Shown here in pieces: positions 28,426 to 38,142 of a stretch of 64,000 nucleotides of DNA. The DNA lies in contig JAJDAL010000006.1 of NCBI GenBank assembly GCA_029261875.1, positions 56,765 to 120,764 on the forward strand, read 5' to 3'. The stretch's first letter is position 1. Every line of letters starts with the position of its first letter. The DNA comes from Deltaproteobacteria bacterium (GTDB lineage: Bacteria > Myxococcota_A > UBA9160 > JAJDAL01). The notes beneath the pieces were generated by a model, which worked only from the letters and a program-made list of their open reading frames with translations, did not search any database and was not told where the DNA came from. Position numbers and translations under genes: made by a program.

Positions 28426-29622
28426 ATGGGCAAGAAAGTATTCGTCGTCGGCGTCGGCATGACGAAGTTCGAAAAACCGGGTTCCAAAGAATGGGATTAC
28501 CCCGACATGGCGAAGGAAGCCGGGACCCGCGCGCTCGAAGACTCGGGCGTTCCCTACGACTCCATCGATCAGGTGGCCGTGGGCTATTGCTACGGCGATT
28601 CCACCTGTGGACAACGCGCCGCCTACGAGCTCGGTCTCTCGGGTGTGCCGGTCTACAACGTGAACAACAACTGTGCCACTGGCTCCACCGCACTCTTCAT
28701 GGCCAAGCAGTTCGTCGAAGGCGGACTGGCGGATTGCGCCATGGCGCTGGGCTTCGAGAAGATGGAAAAGGGTTCTTTGGGGATCAAGTATACGGATCGC
28801 ACCAACCCCATGGACAAGCACTTCAAGCTGATGGTGGACCTGCGCGGTTTCGCCAAGGCGCCGGCGGCTCCGCAGATGTTCGGCAATGCAGGGCGCGAGC
28901 ACATGGAGAAATACGGCACCACGGCGGAACAGTTCGCCAAGATCGGCTGGAAGAACCACAAGCACTCGGTCAACAATCCGTATTCGCAATTTCAGGATGA
29001 ATACTCCCTCGAAGACATCCTGAATGCGCCCATGGTTTACGACCCCCTCACGAAGCTGCAGTGCTGCCCCACGTCCGACGGCGCGGGCGCGGCCATTCTC
29101 TGCAACGAAGAGTTCGTGAAGAAGCACAACCTGCAGGCCAAGGCCGTGGAAATCATCGGGATGTCCATGGCGACCGACATGCCGAGCACGTTCGACGAAA
29201 AGAGCTGCATCAAGATGGTGGGCCAGGATCTGACCCGGAAGGCCGCCCAGGAAGTCTACGAGCAATCGGGGCTCGGACCGGAGAATGTCGACGTCGTAGA
29301 ACTACACGACTGTTTCTCCGCCAACGAGATGGTCACCTACGAAGGGTTGGGGCTGTGCCCGGAAGGCAAGGCGGGCCAGTTCGTGGACGAGGGCGCGCAG
29401 ACCTACGGCGGCCAGGTCGTGGTGAACCCGTCCGGTGGGCTGATCTCGAAGGGGCATCCCCTGGGAGCCACGGGTTTGGCGCAATGCGCGGAACTCAATT
29501 GGCAGATCCGCGGCGAAGCCGACAAACGCCAGGTCGAAGACGCCAAGGTGGCCTTGCAGCACAATCTCGGTCTGGGCGGCGCAGCGGTCGTCGCCATGTA
29601 CCGCAAGGCGGACATCGCCTAA
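28426..29622 (+). CDS. Thiolase / SCPx-like lipid-transfer protein
   Basis: [51 protein letters not shown]. Confidence 0.92.
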   Translation: MGKKVFVVGVGMTKFEKPGSKEWDYPDMAKEAGTRALEDSGVPYDSIDQVAVGYCYGDSTCGQRAAYELGLSGVPVYNVNNNCATGSTALFMAKQFVEGGLADCAMALGFEKMEKGSLGIKYTDRTNPMDKHFKLMVDLRGFAKAPAAPQMFGNAGREHMEKYGTTAEQFAKIGWKNHKHSVNNPYSQFQDEYSLEDILNAPMVYDPLTKLQCCPTSDGAGAAILCNEEFVKKHNLQAKAVEIIGMSMATDMPSTFDEKSCIKMVGQDLTRKAAQEVYEQSGLGPENVDVVELHDCFSANEMVTYEGLGLCPEGKAGQFVDEGAQTYGGQVVVNPSGGLISKGHPLGATGLAQCAELNWQIRGEADKRQVEDAKVALQHNLGLGGAAVVAMYRKADIA

Positions 29623-30143
29623 TCGGCCCCCTCCGAGAGGAGGGTTTCGTAGGACGACGGAATCAGCTCGCTCGCGTCGACACCGAGTTCACGCATCAGG
29701 TGTTCGACGCGGGCGAGTTGCGCCGGTTCCCCCGCCTTCTTCCCGTCGAACACCGCTTCGAGTTCCATGAAGTCGCCGAGACCATCCACCCGGTCGAGAT
29801 GAATCCGTACGTTGTCGACCCGGAAGATTTCGCGCTGCTTGCGCACGACGCAGTGCACGCCCAATAGTTCCGTCAGCAGTTCCCGCAGGCCTTCCGGGTC
29901 GTCGATCGCGATGACCTGGTAATCCGCGCGGCGCGGTCCCGCTTGGTTGGGTCTCCGGTAGGGAATGAGTTGCCCGCCCGAAAGACTCGAAATACGCAGC
30001 TTCAAGCGGCCCTGCTGGGTTCGAAAGTAAACATCGGTCTGCTGATCGATTCCGACGTACTGCGTCGCCAAGGCCTCGGCTCGTGCGCGAAGCGCTGCAA
30101 GGTCCCGGCAACGCGCTTTGATCTCGAGATTCGCTGTTCCCAT
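29619..30143 (-). CDS. CYTH domain protein (class IV adenylate cyclase-like)
   Basis: [52 protein letters not shown]. Confidence 0.88.
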   Translation of the reverse strand: MGTANLEIKARCRDLAALRARAEALATQYVGIDQQTDVYFRTQQGRLKLRISSLSGGQLIPYRRPNQAGPRRADYQVIAIDDPEGLRELLTELLGVHCVVRKQREIFRVDNVRIHLDRVDGLGDFMELEAVFDGKKAGEPAQLARVEHLMRELGVDASELIPSSYETLLSEGAD

Positions 30144-30243
30144 GGGAATAGGATATACCGGGACCTGCGCCCGCGGAGGATGCTTGCCCGCCACCCCCAG
30201 CGATGACCACTCCGGGGAGGATTCCCGTCTAACCCCCCTGCGC

Positions 30244-31572
30244 ATGAGCGGCTACGCGGTCGGCGACTTCACGGTCAACACCGTCCTCGTCGCGCTTTCC
30301 ATGATCTACACCCTGAAGTTCCTGCCCGAGCACGGTGACATGCGCCCGGCCCTGGCGGGATTGATTCCGTTGATCGGCCGCGTCGTCGACGCTCTCACGG
30401 ATCCCTTCATGGGACGCATTTCGGATCTGACGCGCTGGAAGGCGGGGCGACGTCGCCCGTATTTCCTGATCGGCGCGATCCCCCTGGGCGTCAGCTTCGC
30501 GATGATGTGGGCGCAACCGGGCTTGGAGGCGCAGAGCGCGCGCTTCGCCTACTACACCTTTACCTACGTGCTGATGAGTCTCGCGCTGACGGTGGTGTCG
30601 GTCCCCTACCTGGCCCTGCTTCCCGAAATGGCCGTGGGCTACGACGCGCGCACATCGCTCCATACCTATCGCAACATCGGGTCCGTGATCGGCATCTTCG
30701 CCGCCGTCGCGTTGATCGATGTCGCCAAGGCGTTTGGCGATGGTGCCCAGGGCTTCGCCATGGCGGGCCTGCTCTACGGCGGCATCGTCTCCATTCCCTG
30801 GATTCTCGTCTACTACTCGAGTTGGGAAAATCCGAGCTTCCAATCCACCCAGCCGACGCTCGGCTTCCGCGACGGGTTGCGCGCCCTGTCGAACAACCGT
30901 GCCTTCGTGCGGGTGACGGGCATGTATCTGTTCGGCCGCATGGCGATGGACCTGGTGGGCGCCATGCTGATCGTTTTCCTCGAGCGCTGGATCCGACGCC
31001 CGGAAGACTTTACGAACGTCATGTTCCTGTTTTTCGCGACCGTCATCGCCGCGCTGCCCTTTTGGCTCAAGCAATCGCAGAAGAGCGACAAGGCGCCGGT
31101 TTTCGTGATCGGCTGTGTCTGGTGGGCCTTTACCGTGTCGTTGTTCCTGGGCCTTCAACCCGAGTGGCCGCCTTGGATCCTCTACGTTTGCGTCCCGATT
31201 TCCGCCATCGGGTTCGCGGTCGTCGATCTGATTCCCTGGTCGATGCTGGGCGAAGTCATCGACCAGGACGAACTCGAATCCGGTGAACGCCGGGAGGGCC
31301 TCTACAACGGCGTCTTCATGTTCGTGCGAAAACTCGCCGGCGCCGGGGTGGTCTCCTTGGCGGGCCTTGTCCTCGATCTCTCCGGTTACGACCCCCACCT
31401 CCCCACGCAATCCGAGACCACGCTCTGGTCGATTCGACTGATGACCTCCGTCGGCCCGGCGGCCTTGATCCTCGCCTCGATCTTGTTCGCCCGGAACTAC
31501 CCCATCACGCGGACGGTCCACCAGACCACGCTCGCCGCCCTGACCCGCCGTCGGCAAGAAGACGCTTCGTGA
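30244..31572 (+). CDS. MFS transporter, GPH cation symporter type
   Basis: RVVDALTDPFMGRISDLTRWKAGRRRPYFLIGAIPLG. Confidence 0.88.
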   Translation: MSGYAVGDFTVNTVLVALSMIYTLKFLPEHGDMRPALAGLIPLIGRVVDALTDPFMGRISDLTRWKAGRRRPYFLIGAIPLGVSFAMMWAQPGLEAQSARFAYYTFTYVLMSLALTVVSVPYLALLPEMAVGYDARTSLHTYRNIGSVIGIFAAVALIDVAKAFGDGAQGFAMAGLLYGGIVSIPWILVYYSSWENPSFQSTQPTLGFRDGLRALSNNRAFVRVTGMYLFGRMAMDLVGAMLIVFLERWIRRPEDFTNVMFLFFATVIAALPFWLKQSQKSDKAPVFVIGCVWWAFTVSLFLGLQPEWPPWILYVCVPISAIGFAVVDLIPWSMLGEVIDQDELESGERREGLYNGVFMFVRKLAGAGVVSLAGLVLDLSGYDPHLPTQSETTLWSIRLMTSVGPAALILASILFARNYPITRTVHQTTLAALTRRRQEDAS

Positions 31573-32825
31573 GCGATCCCGCCCCCGCGCGAATTTCGCC
31601 AAGCCGGTTCTACGGCTGGAAAATCGTTGCCGTCGCGTTTCTCGCCGACTTCATCGGTGTCGGCTTCTTCTTCTATTCCTACGGTGTGTTCTTCAAAGCG
31701 TTGGCGGCGGACCTCGACGGTTCCCGGCTCGGCGTCTCCATCGGGCTCGCGCTGGTCAATTTGATGGGTGCGTTGACGGCGCCCTTCATCGGTCGGGCGA
31801 TCGATCGCTACCCCGTGCGCAACATCATGGTGGCCGGAGCGGTGGCGACGGCTGCGGGCTTCGCGTTGTCTTCCCAGGTCGGGTCCCTGTGGCACTACTA
31901 CGTCATCCTGGGAACGCTGACCGCCGTCGGAACTTCCTGCATGGGCAACATTTCTTCGGCCAAGTTGGTCACCAATTGGTTCATCGCCCGGCGCGGGCGC
32001 GCCATGGGGATCGCGACCATCGGCATTTCCCTGTCCGGTGTCGCCATGCCACTGATTGCAACCTGGCTCATCGCCCATTCGGGATGGCGCACCGCGTTTC
32101 TCATCTACGCCGTGGGGACGCTCGTGATCGTGATTCCGCCGGTCCTGCGCTTCGTCCACAACCGGCCCGAAGATCTGGGCCTGTTGCCCGACGGCGATTC
32201 GCCGCCCGAACCCGGCTTTCCCGCCCGCGCCGAGGAACGCACCTGGAGCAGCGGCGAAATCTTCCGCAACGCCAATTTCTGGGCGATTTCCTTCGCGTTC
32301 TCTCTCGTCATCGCATCCATGTCGGCGATCCTCACCCACCTGGTCCCCTACGCGACAGATCTCGGGATTGCGCCCTATCGCGCGGCGTCGGTGCTCTCCC
32401 TCGGCGCGTTGCTGGGAGCCGTCGGGAAGATCTTCTTCGGCTGGCTCTTCGATCGCATGAGTCCACGAATTGCGGTCTGGGTCTGTTTCGGCACGCAACT
32501 CATGGCGGTCCAGTTGCTCATCACGGCGCACTCCTACCCGACGCTGCTCGCAGCCGCGTTGCTGTTCGGCTTCGGCATGGGGGGCATCATCCCCCTGAGT
32601 GGAAGCTTGATCGGTATGGTGTTCGGACGGCTGTCCTACGGGAAAGTGATGGGCCTCATGCGGCCGGTACAAGTACCCATCATCTTCGTGGGCGCGCCCC
32701 TGGCGGGCTGGATCTACGACGATTCAGGAAGTTACGAGTTGGCGTTTCAGATTTTCGCCGTCGCCTACGTACTCGCCATCTTCGGTACCGGGGCGATTCG
32801 AATCCAACGCACGGCGCCGGCCTAG
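31569..32825 (+). CDS. MFS transporter (monocarboxylate / oxalate-formate antiporter-like)
   Basis: 12-TM pattern; NWFIARRGRAMGIATIGISLSGVAMP. Confidence 0.88.
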   Translation: MSDPAPARISPSRFYGWKIVAVAFLADFIGVGFFFYSYGVFFKALAADLDGSRLGVSIGLALVNLMGALTAPFIGRAIDRYPVRNIMVAGAVATAAGFALSSQVGSLWHYYVILGTLTAVGTSCMGNISSAKLVTNWFIARRGRAMGIATIGISLSGVAMPLIATWLIAHSGWRTAFLIYAVGTLVIVIPPVLRFVHNRPEDLGLLPDGDSPPEPGFPARAEERTWSSGEIFRNANFWAISFAFSLVIASMSAILTHLVPYATDLGIAPYRAASVLSLGALLGAVGKIFFGWLFDRMSPRIAVWVCFGTQLMAVQLLITAHSYPTLLAAALLFGFGMGGIIPLSGSLIGMVFGRLSYGKVMGLMRPVQVPIIFVGAPLAGWIYDDSGSYELAFQIFAVAYVLAIFGTGAIRIQRTAPA

Positions 32826-34225
32826 CTCGGCACCAGGCCGGACTCGTGGACGGCGTCGCGCAGCAGGCGTCGCACTTCGGGTTCGCTTCGAAACGTCACA
32901 TGGGCGCCCTGGTACCAGACGATGCGCGGCTTGTCCCAATGCACCCAAAGGTCGTGCACCTGATCCGGCGGTACGAGCCGATCCGCCACGCCGCCAAAGA
33001 GATAGCGATGCGCGTGGGGAACTTTCGGCTCGAGCACGAGGGGAGAGACCACGCTCATCAGCTGCTCGACGTCCGGCCGCGACAACCCGTCGTATTCCGC
33101 ATAACGCAGCCAGAGGGGCGGACCGTGGCGCCAGGTGGCTCGCGCGAAACAAGTCAACGGAATGCCGGGAATCGCGCACGCGAGATCGTTGTCCAGACAG
33201 GACAGGAGCGCCGCGTTGTAGCCCCCGAGCGAAAGCCCGTAGACCCCGACCGCGGGCGCCTCCTGGCTACGCACCCAGGACAGCAAGCGACGCATGTCCC
33301 ACATCGCATTCGCCAGGGCGTGAACCGTATCGAGGTAGTCGCCGGCAACGAAGCCGTCGCCGCTGCGACGTCCCTCGGTGCGGGGCCCGTGCAGGGGCAA
33401 TACCGGCATCACGAGATTGATCCCGTAGCGCTCGTGGAACTCCTTGAAGATCGTGAGATCGATGGGAGCACGGCCGAGCTGAAAACCGTGAATGCACATG
33501 AGCCAGGGCCGGGGCTTGTCGGTTTTGCGCAGCACCCAGGCATGGGCGGTTCGATTTTTCTCGTAACCGAGCCAGCGTTCGCGTCCGGGCTCTTCGGGAT
33601 GCGGGGCGTAACCACTCTCGAATCGGATGTGCTCGTAGTCGACGCCCGCCGCCCGGGCGGTACGGATGCGCGGCGCTTCGAGGATCGGCGGCGCCCGATG
33701 GTAGTCCTCGGGCTTCTCGAGCCAACCGCGCGCTTCGAACAGGTTGCGCGCGACGCCGATTTCCTCGGCGATCTGTCGATGCCGCGACAGTTCGGGCAAA
33801 GGCATGCTGATCATCATGGTGGAGCACAGAACGTCGTCGAGGGCGACCTTGGCGGACAACTTCAGACTGGGCTCCGGCACGGGAACGCCCGCCGTGTGGG
33901 GCTCCTGCCGCACGGCGGCCGCACCGCTGCTGACGAAGCTCGCAATCGAGAGCGCCATCAGCAGTAGCCCCACTCCGAAACCCGCCACGAAGAAAACCGG
34001 CAGGGAGAAGGGGATGCCCAACAGTCCGCCAAGGGCGGAAAATTGCGTGATTCGTCGATCGCCCGCCCAAAGCAGGATCGAAATACCCGAACCCACGAGG
34101 AGCAAGCCTGGAATGATGGAAAATGCGAAGCCCACGACCCCGAAACTCGCGGCATTCCACAACCAGGCGAGGCCGGCGATGGTGGGGAGAATGCCCTCAC
34201 GGGGCCAGCGGCGTTGCTCGAACAT
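32822..34225 (-). CDS. Alpha/beta hydrolase with N-terminal membrane region
   Basis: N-terminal TM helices; PWLMCIHGFQLG; GVYGLSLGGYNAALL nucleophile elbow. Confidence 0.8.
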   Translation of the reverse strand: MFEQRRWPREGILPTIAGLAWLWNAASFGVVGFAFSIIPGLLLVGSGISILLWAGDRRITQFSALGGLLGIPFSLPVFFVAGFGVGLLLMALSIASFVSSGAAAVRQEPHTAGVPVPEPSLKLSAKVALDDVLCSTMMISMPLPELSRHRQIAEEIGVARNLFEARGWLEKPEDYHRAPPILEAPRIRTARAAGVDYEHIRFESGYAPHPEEPGRERWLGYEKNRTAHAWVLRKTDKPRPWLMCIHGFQLGRAPIDLTIFKEFHERYGINLVMPVLPLHGPRTEGRRSGDGFVAGDYLDTVHALANAMWDMRRLLSWVRSQEAPAVGVYGLSLGGYNAALLSCLDNDLACAIPGIPLTCFARATWRHGPPLWLRYAEYDGLSRPDVEQLMSVVSPLVLEPKVPHAHRYLFGGVADRLVPPDQVHDLWVHWDKPRIVWYQGAHVTFRSEPEVRRLLRDAVHESGLVPS

Positions 34226-34266
34226 GATGAACTCCAAGCCCCACGGGGCGCAGGTTTCCAGATAGA

Positions 34267-36696
34267 ATGGGAAGGATGGGCCAGATTGCCCAAACCGGGC
34301 AAGTCCAGGGCGCCGTCGCCCGCGACGGGACCCGCCTACCCGAAGACCCGATGTGGCCCGCCACACCGGGGCGTCGCGTCGTGTTCCTCGTCGACGCCTC
34401 GAGCGGGCTCGAGGCGCGGCTGATCGAAGACTGGATCGCACGCACGCGCCCGGAGGGTGCCGCCAGCGACTCCATCCTCATTCCCGCCTCGCGGCGTCGC
34501 CGGCGCCGCAATCCCATCGACACGCGACTGGAAGACTGTGTCGCGACCGAAGACGAAACGCTCCTGGCCCCGGTCCGCGTGGCGTGGCTCGCGCCCCAAC
34601 GCGGGGGCGTCCGCAGTGCGGGCATCTCGGATCTCTTCACCCTGGGCGATCCGCGAGATCCCGGTCGCTTGCGTCAATCGTTCATTCTGCGCCGCAACCC
34701 CGATCGCTGCCGCATCGTGGCCGGCGACCCGGCTCCGGTGTCGGAGCTGCGCGCGCGCTGGCGTTCGGCCGGCGGCGCCGAGTCCGGCGAGACGACGGGC
34801 TTGGCGGTGTTCGTTTGCCGCCAGGCCACCCTGGCGCTCGAACGCGCCGAACGCCGCCTGCGCGGAGCGCGCTACAAGGTGCCGCGCTTCGTCCACGAAG
34901 ACATCCTGGCGCTTCCGTCTTTCCGCGGCGGCATGGCGCATCTGGCCCGGGAACTCGGCCGCCAACCCGCGCACGTCTCGCGAGACGCCGCGCGCTACCT
35001 GCGCGAGATCGCCGCCACCCACAGCACCTACGTGATCGACCTCGCCGCCCACCTGATTCGCTGGCTCTACACGCGCGGCTATCGGGAGCAGATCAACTAC
35101 GACGGCGACGAGTTGCGGGGCATCTACGCCCTCGCCCAACGCCACCCGGTGGTCTTCCTGCCGAGCCACAAATCGAACCTCGACCATCTGGTTCTCCAAT
35201 ATGTGCTCCACGAGAACGGCCACCCGCCGAACCACACGGCCGGCGGCATCAACATGAATTTCTTCCCCATCGGTCCGCTGGTGCGGCGCAGCGGAACCTT
35301 CTTCATTCGGCGCACCTTTCGGGACAATCCCGTCTACAAATTCGTTCTGAGCAACTACATCGATTACCTGATCGGGAAACGCTTCTCCCTCGAGTGGTAC
35401 ATCGAGGGCGGACGTTCTCGGTCCGGGAAGCTGCTGCCGCCGCGCTTCGGTCTGCTGGCTTCGGTCGTGGACTCCTACCGGCGCGCCAAGAGCGACGACG
35501 TCTACTTGATTCCGGTTTCCATCGCCTACGACCAGATCTCCGATGTCGGGGATTACGTAGCCGAGCAACGGGGCGGCAAGAAACAAACCGAGAGCTTCCG
35601 CTGGTTCGTGGGCATCGTGCGGCGAATGAAACGGCGCTACGGCGAAATCCACATCCGCTTCGGAGAGCCGATCTCCCTGCGCAAATCCCTCGGGCCCCCG
35701 CCTCCGGAAGCCGAGCCGAACCCCGACGAAAGCAGCCTCGACCTGCAAAAACTCGCGTTCGAAGTCGCGGTGCGCATCAACCGCTCGACCCCCATCACGC
35801 CCAATTCCCTCGCCACGCTGGCGTTGCTGGAAGTCGGAGATCGCGCGCTTTCGGTGCGCGAGGTCCGGGAATCGCTCGACCCCTTCATCGACTACGTCCG
35901 CCGCCGGGGCTTGCCCACGACCTTTCCCCTGGAACAACTCGGCAGCAGCCAGGGCATCACCGCGGTGCTCGACACCCTGGTGGAAGGCGGCGTCGTGGAG
36001 TGCTTCGCCGAGGGCCCCGAAGCCGTCTATGCGATCCGCACCGAGCAACATCTCGCCGCCGCGTATTACCGCAACAGCATTCTCCACTTCTTCCTGGATG
36101 CCACCATCGGGGAACTCGCGCTGTTGCGCGCGGCCGAGAACGACGTCGCGCATCCGGAAGTCGAGTTCTGGGACGAAGCCATGCGACTGCGCGATCTACT
36201 CAAGTTCGACTTTTTCTTCTCGGAGAAGGACGAGTTCAAAGGCCAGCTGCGGCGGGAGATCGCCATGCAGGACCCGGAATGGGAAAAACGCCTGACGAGC
36301 AGTCGCGAGGACATCCAGGCGCTCATCCGAAGCCTGCGGCCGTTCGCCGCCCATCGCATGATCCGCCCCTTCCTCGAGGCCTACCGGGTCGTCGCCGATG
36401 CCTTGGAGCAGAGCGACCCTGCGGTGCCGGTGGGGAAAGCGGCCTTCGTGAACGAGTGCCTCGCCCTCGGGAAGCAATATCGCTTGCAGCGTCGCATCCA
36501 GAGCAGTGAATCCGTGTCCCAGGTGCTGTTTGCCACGGCGTATCGGTTGGCGGGCAACCGCGGACTCCTCGACGAGCAGCGTCCGGACCTGGCCGCGGCA
36601 CGCAGTCAATTTGCGGACGAAATCCGACAGGTCATCCGGCGCATCGACGTGATCGACGCACTGGCGGCGGCGCGCCGCGCGGGACTGTTCGATTGA
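34267..36696 (+). CDS. plsB: Glycerol-3-phosphate acyltransferase (PlsB family)
   Basis: HX4D in VVFLPSHKSNLDHLVL; FFIRRTFRDNPVYKFVLSNYIDYLI; WYIEGGRSRSGKLLPPRFG. Confidence 0.9.
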   Translation: MGRMGQIAQTGQVQGAVARDGTRLPEDPMWPATPGRRVVFLVDASSGLEARLIEDWIARTRPEGAASDSILIPASRRRRRRNPIDTRLEDCVATEDETLLAPVRVAWLAPQRGGVRSAGISDLFTLGDPRDPGRLRQSFILRRNPDRCRIVAGDPAPVSELRARWRSAGGAESGETTGLAVFVCRQATLALERAERRLRGARYKVPRFVHEDILALPSFRGGMAHLARELGRQPAHVSRDAARYLREIAATHSTYVIDLAAHLIRWLYTRGYREQINYDGDELRGIYALAQRHPVVFLPSHKSNLDHLVLQYVLHENGHPPNHTAGGINMNFFPIGPLVRRSGTFFIRRTFRDNPVYKFVLSNYIDYLIGKRFSLEWYIEGGRSRSGKLLPPRFGLLASVVDSYRRAKSDDVYLIPVSIAYDQISDVGDYVAEQRGGKKQTESFRWFVGIVRRMKRRYGEIHIRFGEPISLRKSLGPPPPEAEPNPDESSLDLQKLAFEVAVRINRSTPITPNSLATLALLEVGDRALSVREVRESLDPFIDYVRRRGLPTTFPLEQLGSSQGITAVLDTLVEGGVVECFAEGPEAVYAIRTEQHLAAAYYRNSILHFFLDATIGELALLRAAENDVAHPEVEFWDEAMRLRDLLKFDFFFSEKDEFKGQLRREIAMQDPEWEKRLTSSREDIQALIRSLRPFAAHRMIRPFLEAYRVVADALEQSDPAVPVGKAAFVNECLALGKQYRLQRRIQSSESVSQVLFATAYRLAGNRGLLDEQRPDLAAARSQFADEIRQVIRRIDVIDALAAARRAGLFD

Positions 36697-36702
36697 TTGC
36701 GT

Positions 36703-38034
36703 CTAGCGGATGAAACCCGCGATCGCTTTCCACGTGTCGACGGCGGTGTGATACAGCACGAAGCTGAGAATCACGGGAACGACGAATCGGAGCAATCCCC
36801 GCCACAGACCGAACCAACGCACGCCGGGCGCACCCACACCCGCTTCCTCCATGGCTTCGGTCATGATCCACCCGGTGAAGACCGAAAGCGCCAGCCCGCC
36901 GGCGACGAGAAAGAAGTTGCCCGCGATCTGATCCATCAACCCCAGGATGTCGGTGTTCCACGCCGCGGGAATTCCCAGCGCCGCGATCGCGCAGCCGGCG
37001 ACGATGGCGGCGCTTCTGCGTCCCCATCCCAGACCATCCACAGCCGAGGAAACCACGACTTCCAGCAGTGAGATCGCCGAAGTGAGTGCCCCGACGACCA
37101 AGCTGGCGAAGAACATGAAACCCACCACGCGCCCGGCTCCCCCCATTTCCGAGAACGCGGTCGGAAGCGTGATGAACAACGCTCCCACGGTGCTTCCCGA
37201 GACGGCATCCCCGAGGCCGAATGCAAACACCATCGGGAACACCACGAGTCCGGCAATGAACGCCACGGCGAAGTCCGAACCGGCGATGAAAACCGATTCG
37301 TTGGGAAGATGATTCTCGCGCGAGAGATAGCTCGCGAACGTCAGCATGGCGCCCATTCCCAGGCTGAGACTGAAGAACGCCTGCCCCGCGGCATCCTTGA
37401 GAACGTCGGCCGACAGAATTTCCGCGAAACTCGTGTCGAAATAATAGGTGTACCCCGCTCCGGCTCCGTCCAGCGTAGAGGCGTAGATCGCCAAACCGAT
37501 GACGATGGCGAACAGAAGCGGCATCAAGATCAACGCCGTGCGCTCGATTCCCTTTTTGACTCCGCCGGCGACGACGAACACCGTGATCGCCATGAAGACC
37601 AGGTGCCAAAGGATGGCAGGCGTTCCACTCGCGACCGCCCCGAAAGTCGCCTCGGCGTCGCCGCCGAAGCCCGCGACTGCACCTTCGATGGCGTAGCGAA
37701 GGGTCCAGCCCGCGATCACGGAGTAGTACGCAAGAATCACGAAACCCGACGCGATGAAGAGCCCCCCCAACGGACGCCATCCGTTGCCCCCGAAATGGGC
37801 CAGAGCCTGCATGGGGCTGCGGCCCGAGCCGCGGCCGATGACGAATTCGGCGAGCATCACCGGTAGCCCCACCAGCGCCACCATGGCGATATAGAGCACC
37901 AGAAACGCCGCACCGCCGTTTTCCGCTGCGAGATAGGAAAACCGCCACATGTTTCCCAGCCCCACCGCCGAACCGACGGCGGCGAGAATGAATCCGAGGC
38001 GACTGCCCCATTGTTCGCGAGGGAGCTCGCTCAT
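36703..38034 (-). CDS. Sodium-dependent (NSS/SNF family) transporter
   Basis: REQWGSRLGFILAAVGSAVGLGNMWRFSYLAAENGGAAFLVLY. Confidence 0.95.
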   Translation of the reverse strand: MSELPREQWGSRLGFILAAVGSAVGLGNMWRFSYLAAENGGAAFLVLYIAMVALVGLPVMLAEFVIGRGSGRSPMQALAHFGGNGWRPLGGLFIASGFVILAYYSVIAGWTLRYAIEGAVAGFGGDAEATFGAVASGTPAILWHLVFMAITVFVVAGGVKKGIERTALILMPLLFAIVIGLAIYASTLDGAGAGYTYYFDTSFAEILSADVLKDAAGQAFFSLSLGMGAMLTFASYLSRENHLPNESVFIAGSDFAVAFIAGLVVFPMVFAFGLGDAVSGSTVGALFITLPTAFSEMGGAGRVVGFMFFASLVVGALTSAISLLEVVVSSAVDGLGWGRRSAAIVAGCAIAALGIPAAWNTDILGLMDQIAGNFFLVAGGLALSVFTGWIMTEAMEEAGVGAPGVRWFGLWRGLLRFVVPVILSFVLYHTAVDTWKAIAGFIR

Positions 38035-38124
38035 ACACCTTCTCCACGGGAGGAGTCATTGATCCAGGGGGGAAGCCTCCGAGAATCTCGGAAACCTCGC
38101 GGACAGTAGCGGTTCGAATCGCTC

Positions 38125-38133
38125 TGGTATACT
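38125..38133 (+). promoter_or_regulatory. Extended -10 promoter-like element TGGTATACT
   Basis: TGnTATACT 9 nt upstream of ATG 38143. Confidence 0.4.
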
Positions 38134-38142
38134 GCGGCGCTT

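Noticed and set aside
31889-33967. 692-aa plus-strand ORF
   Set aside because: Alternate frame of the MFS gene continuing antisense to the alpha/beta hydrolase; no domain signature
34336-36153. 605-aa minus-strand ORF
   Set aside because: Antisense to plsB, whose motifs are clear; translation has no recognisable domain
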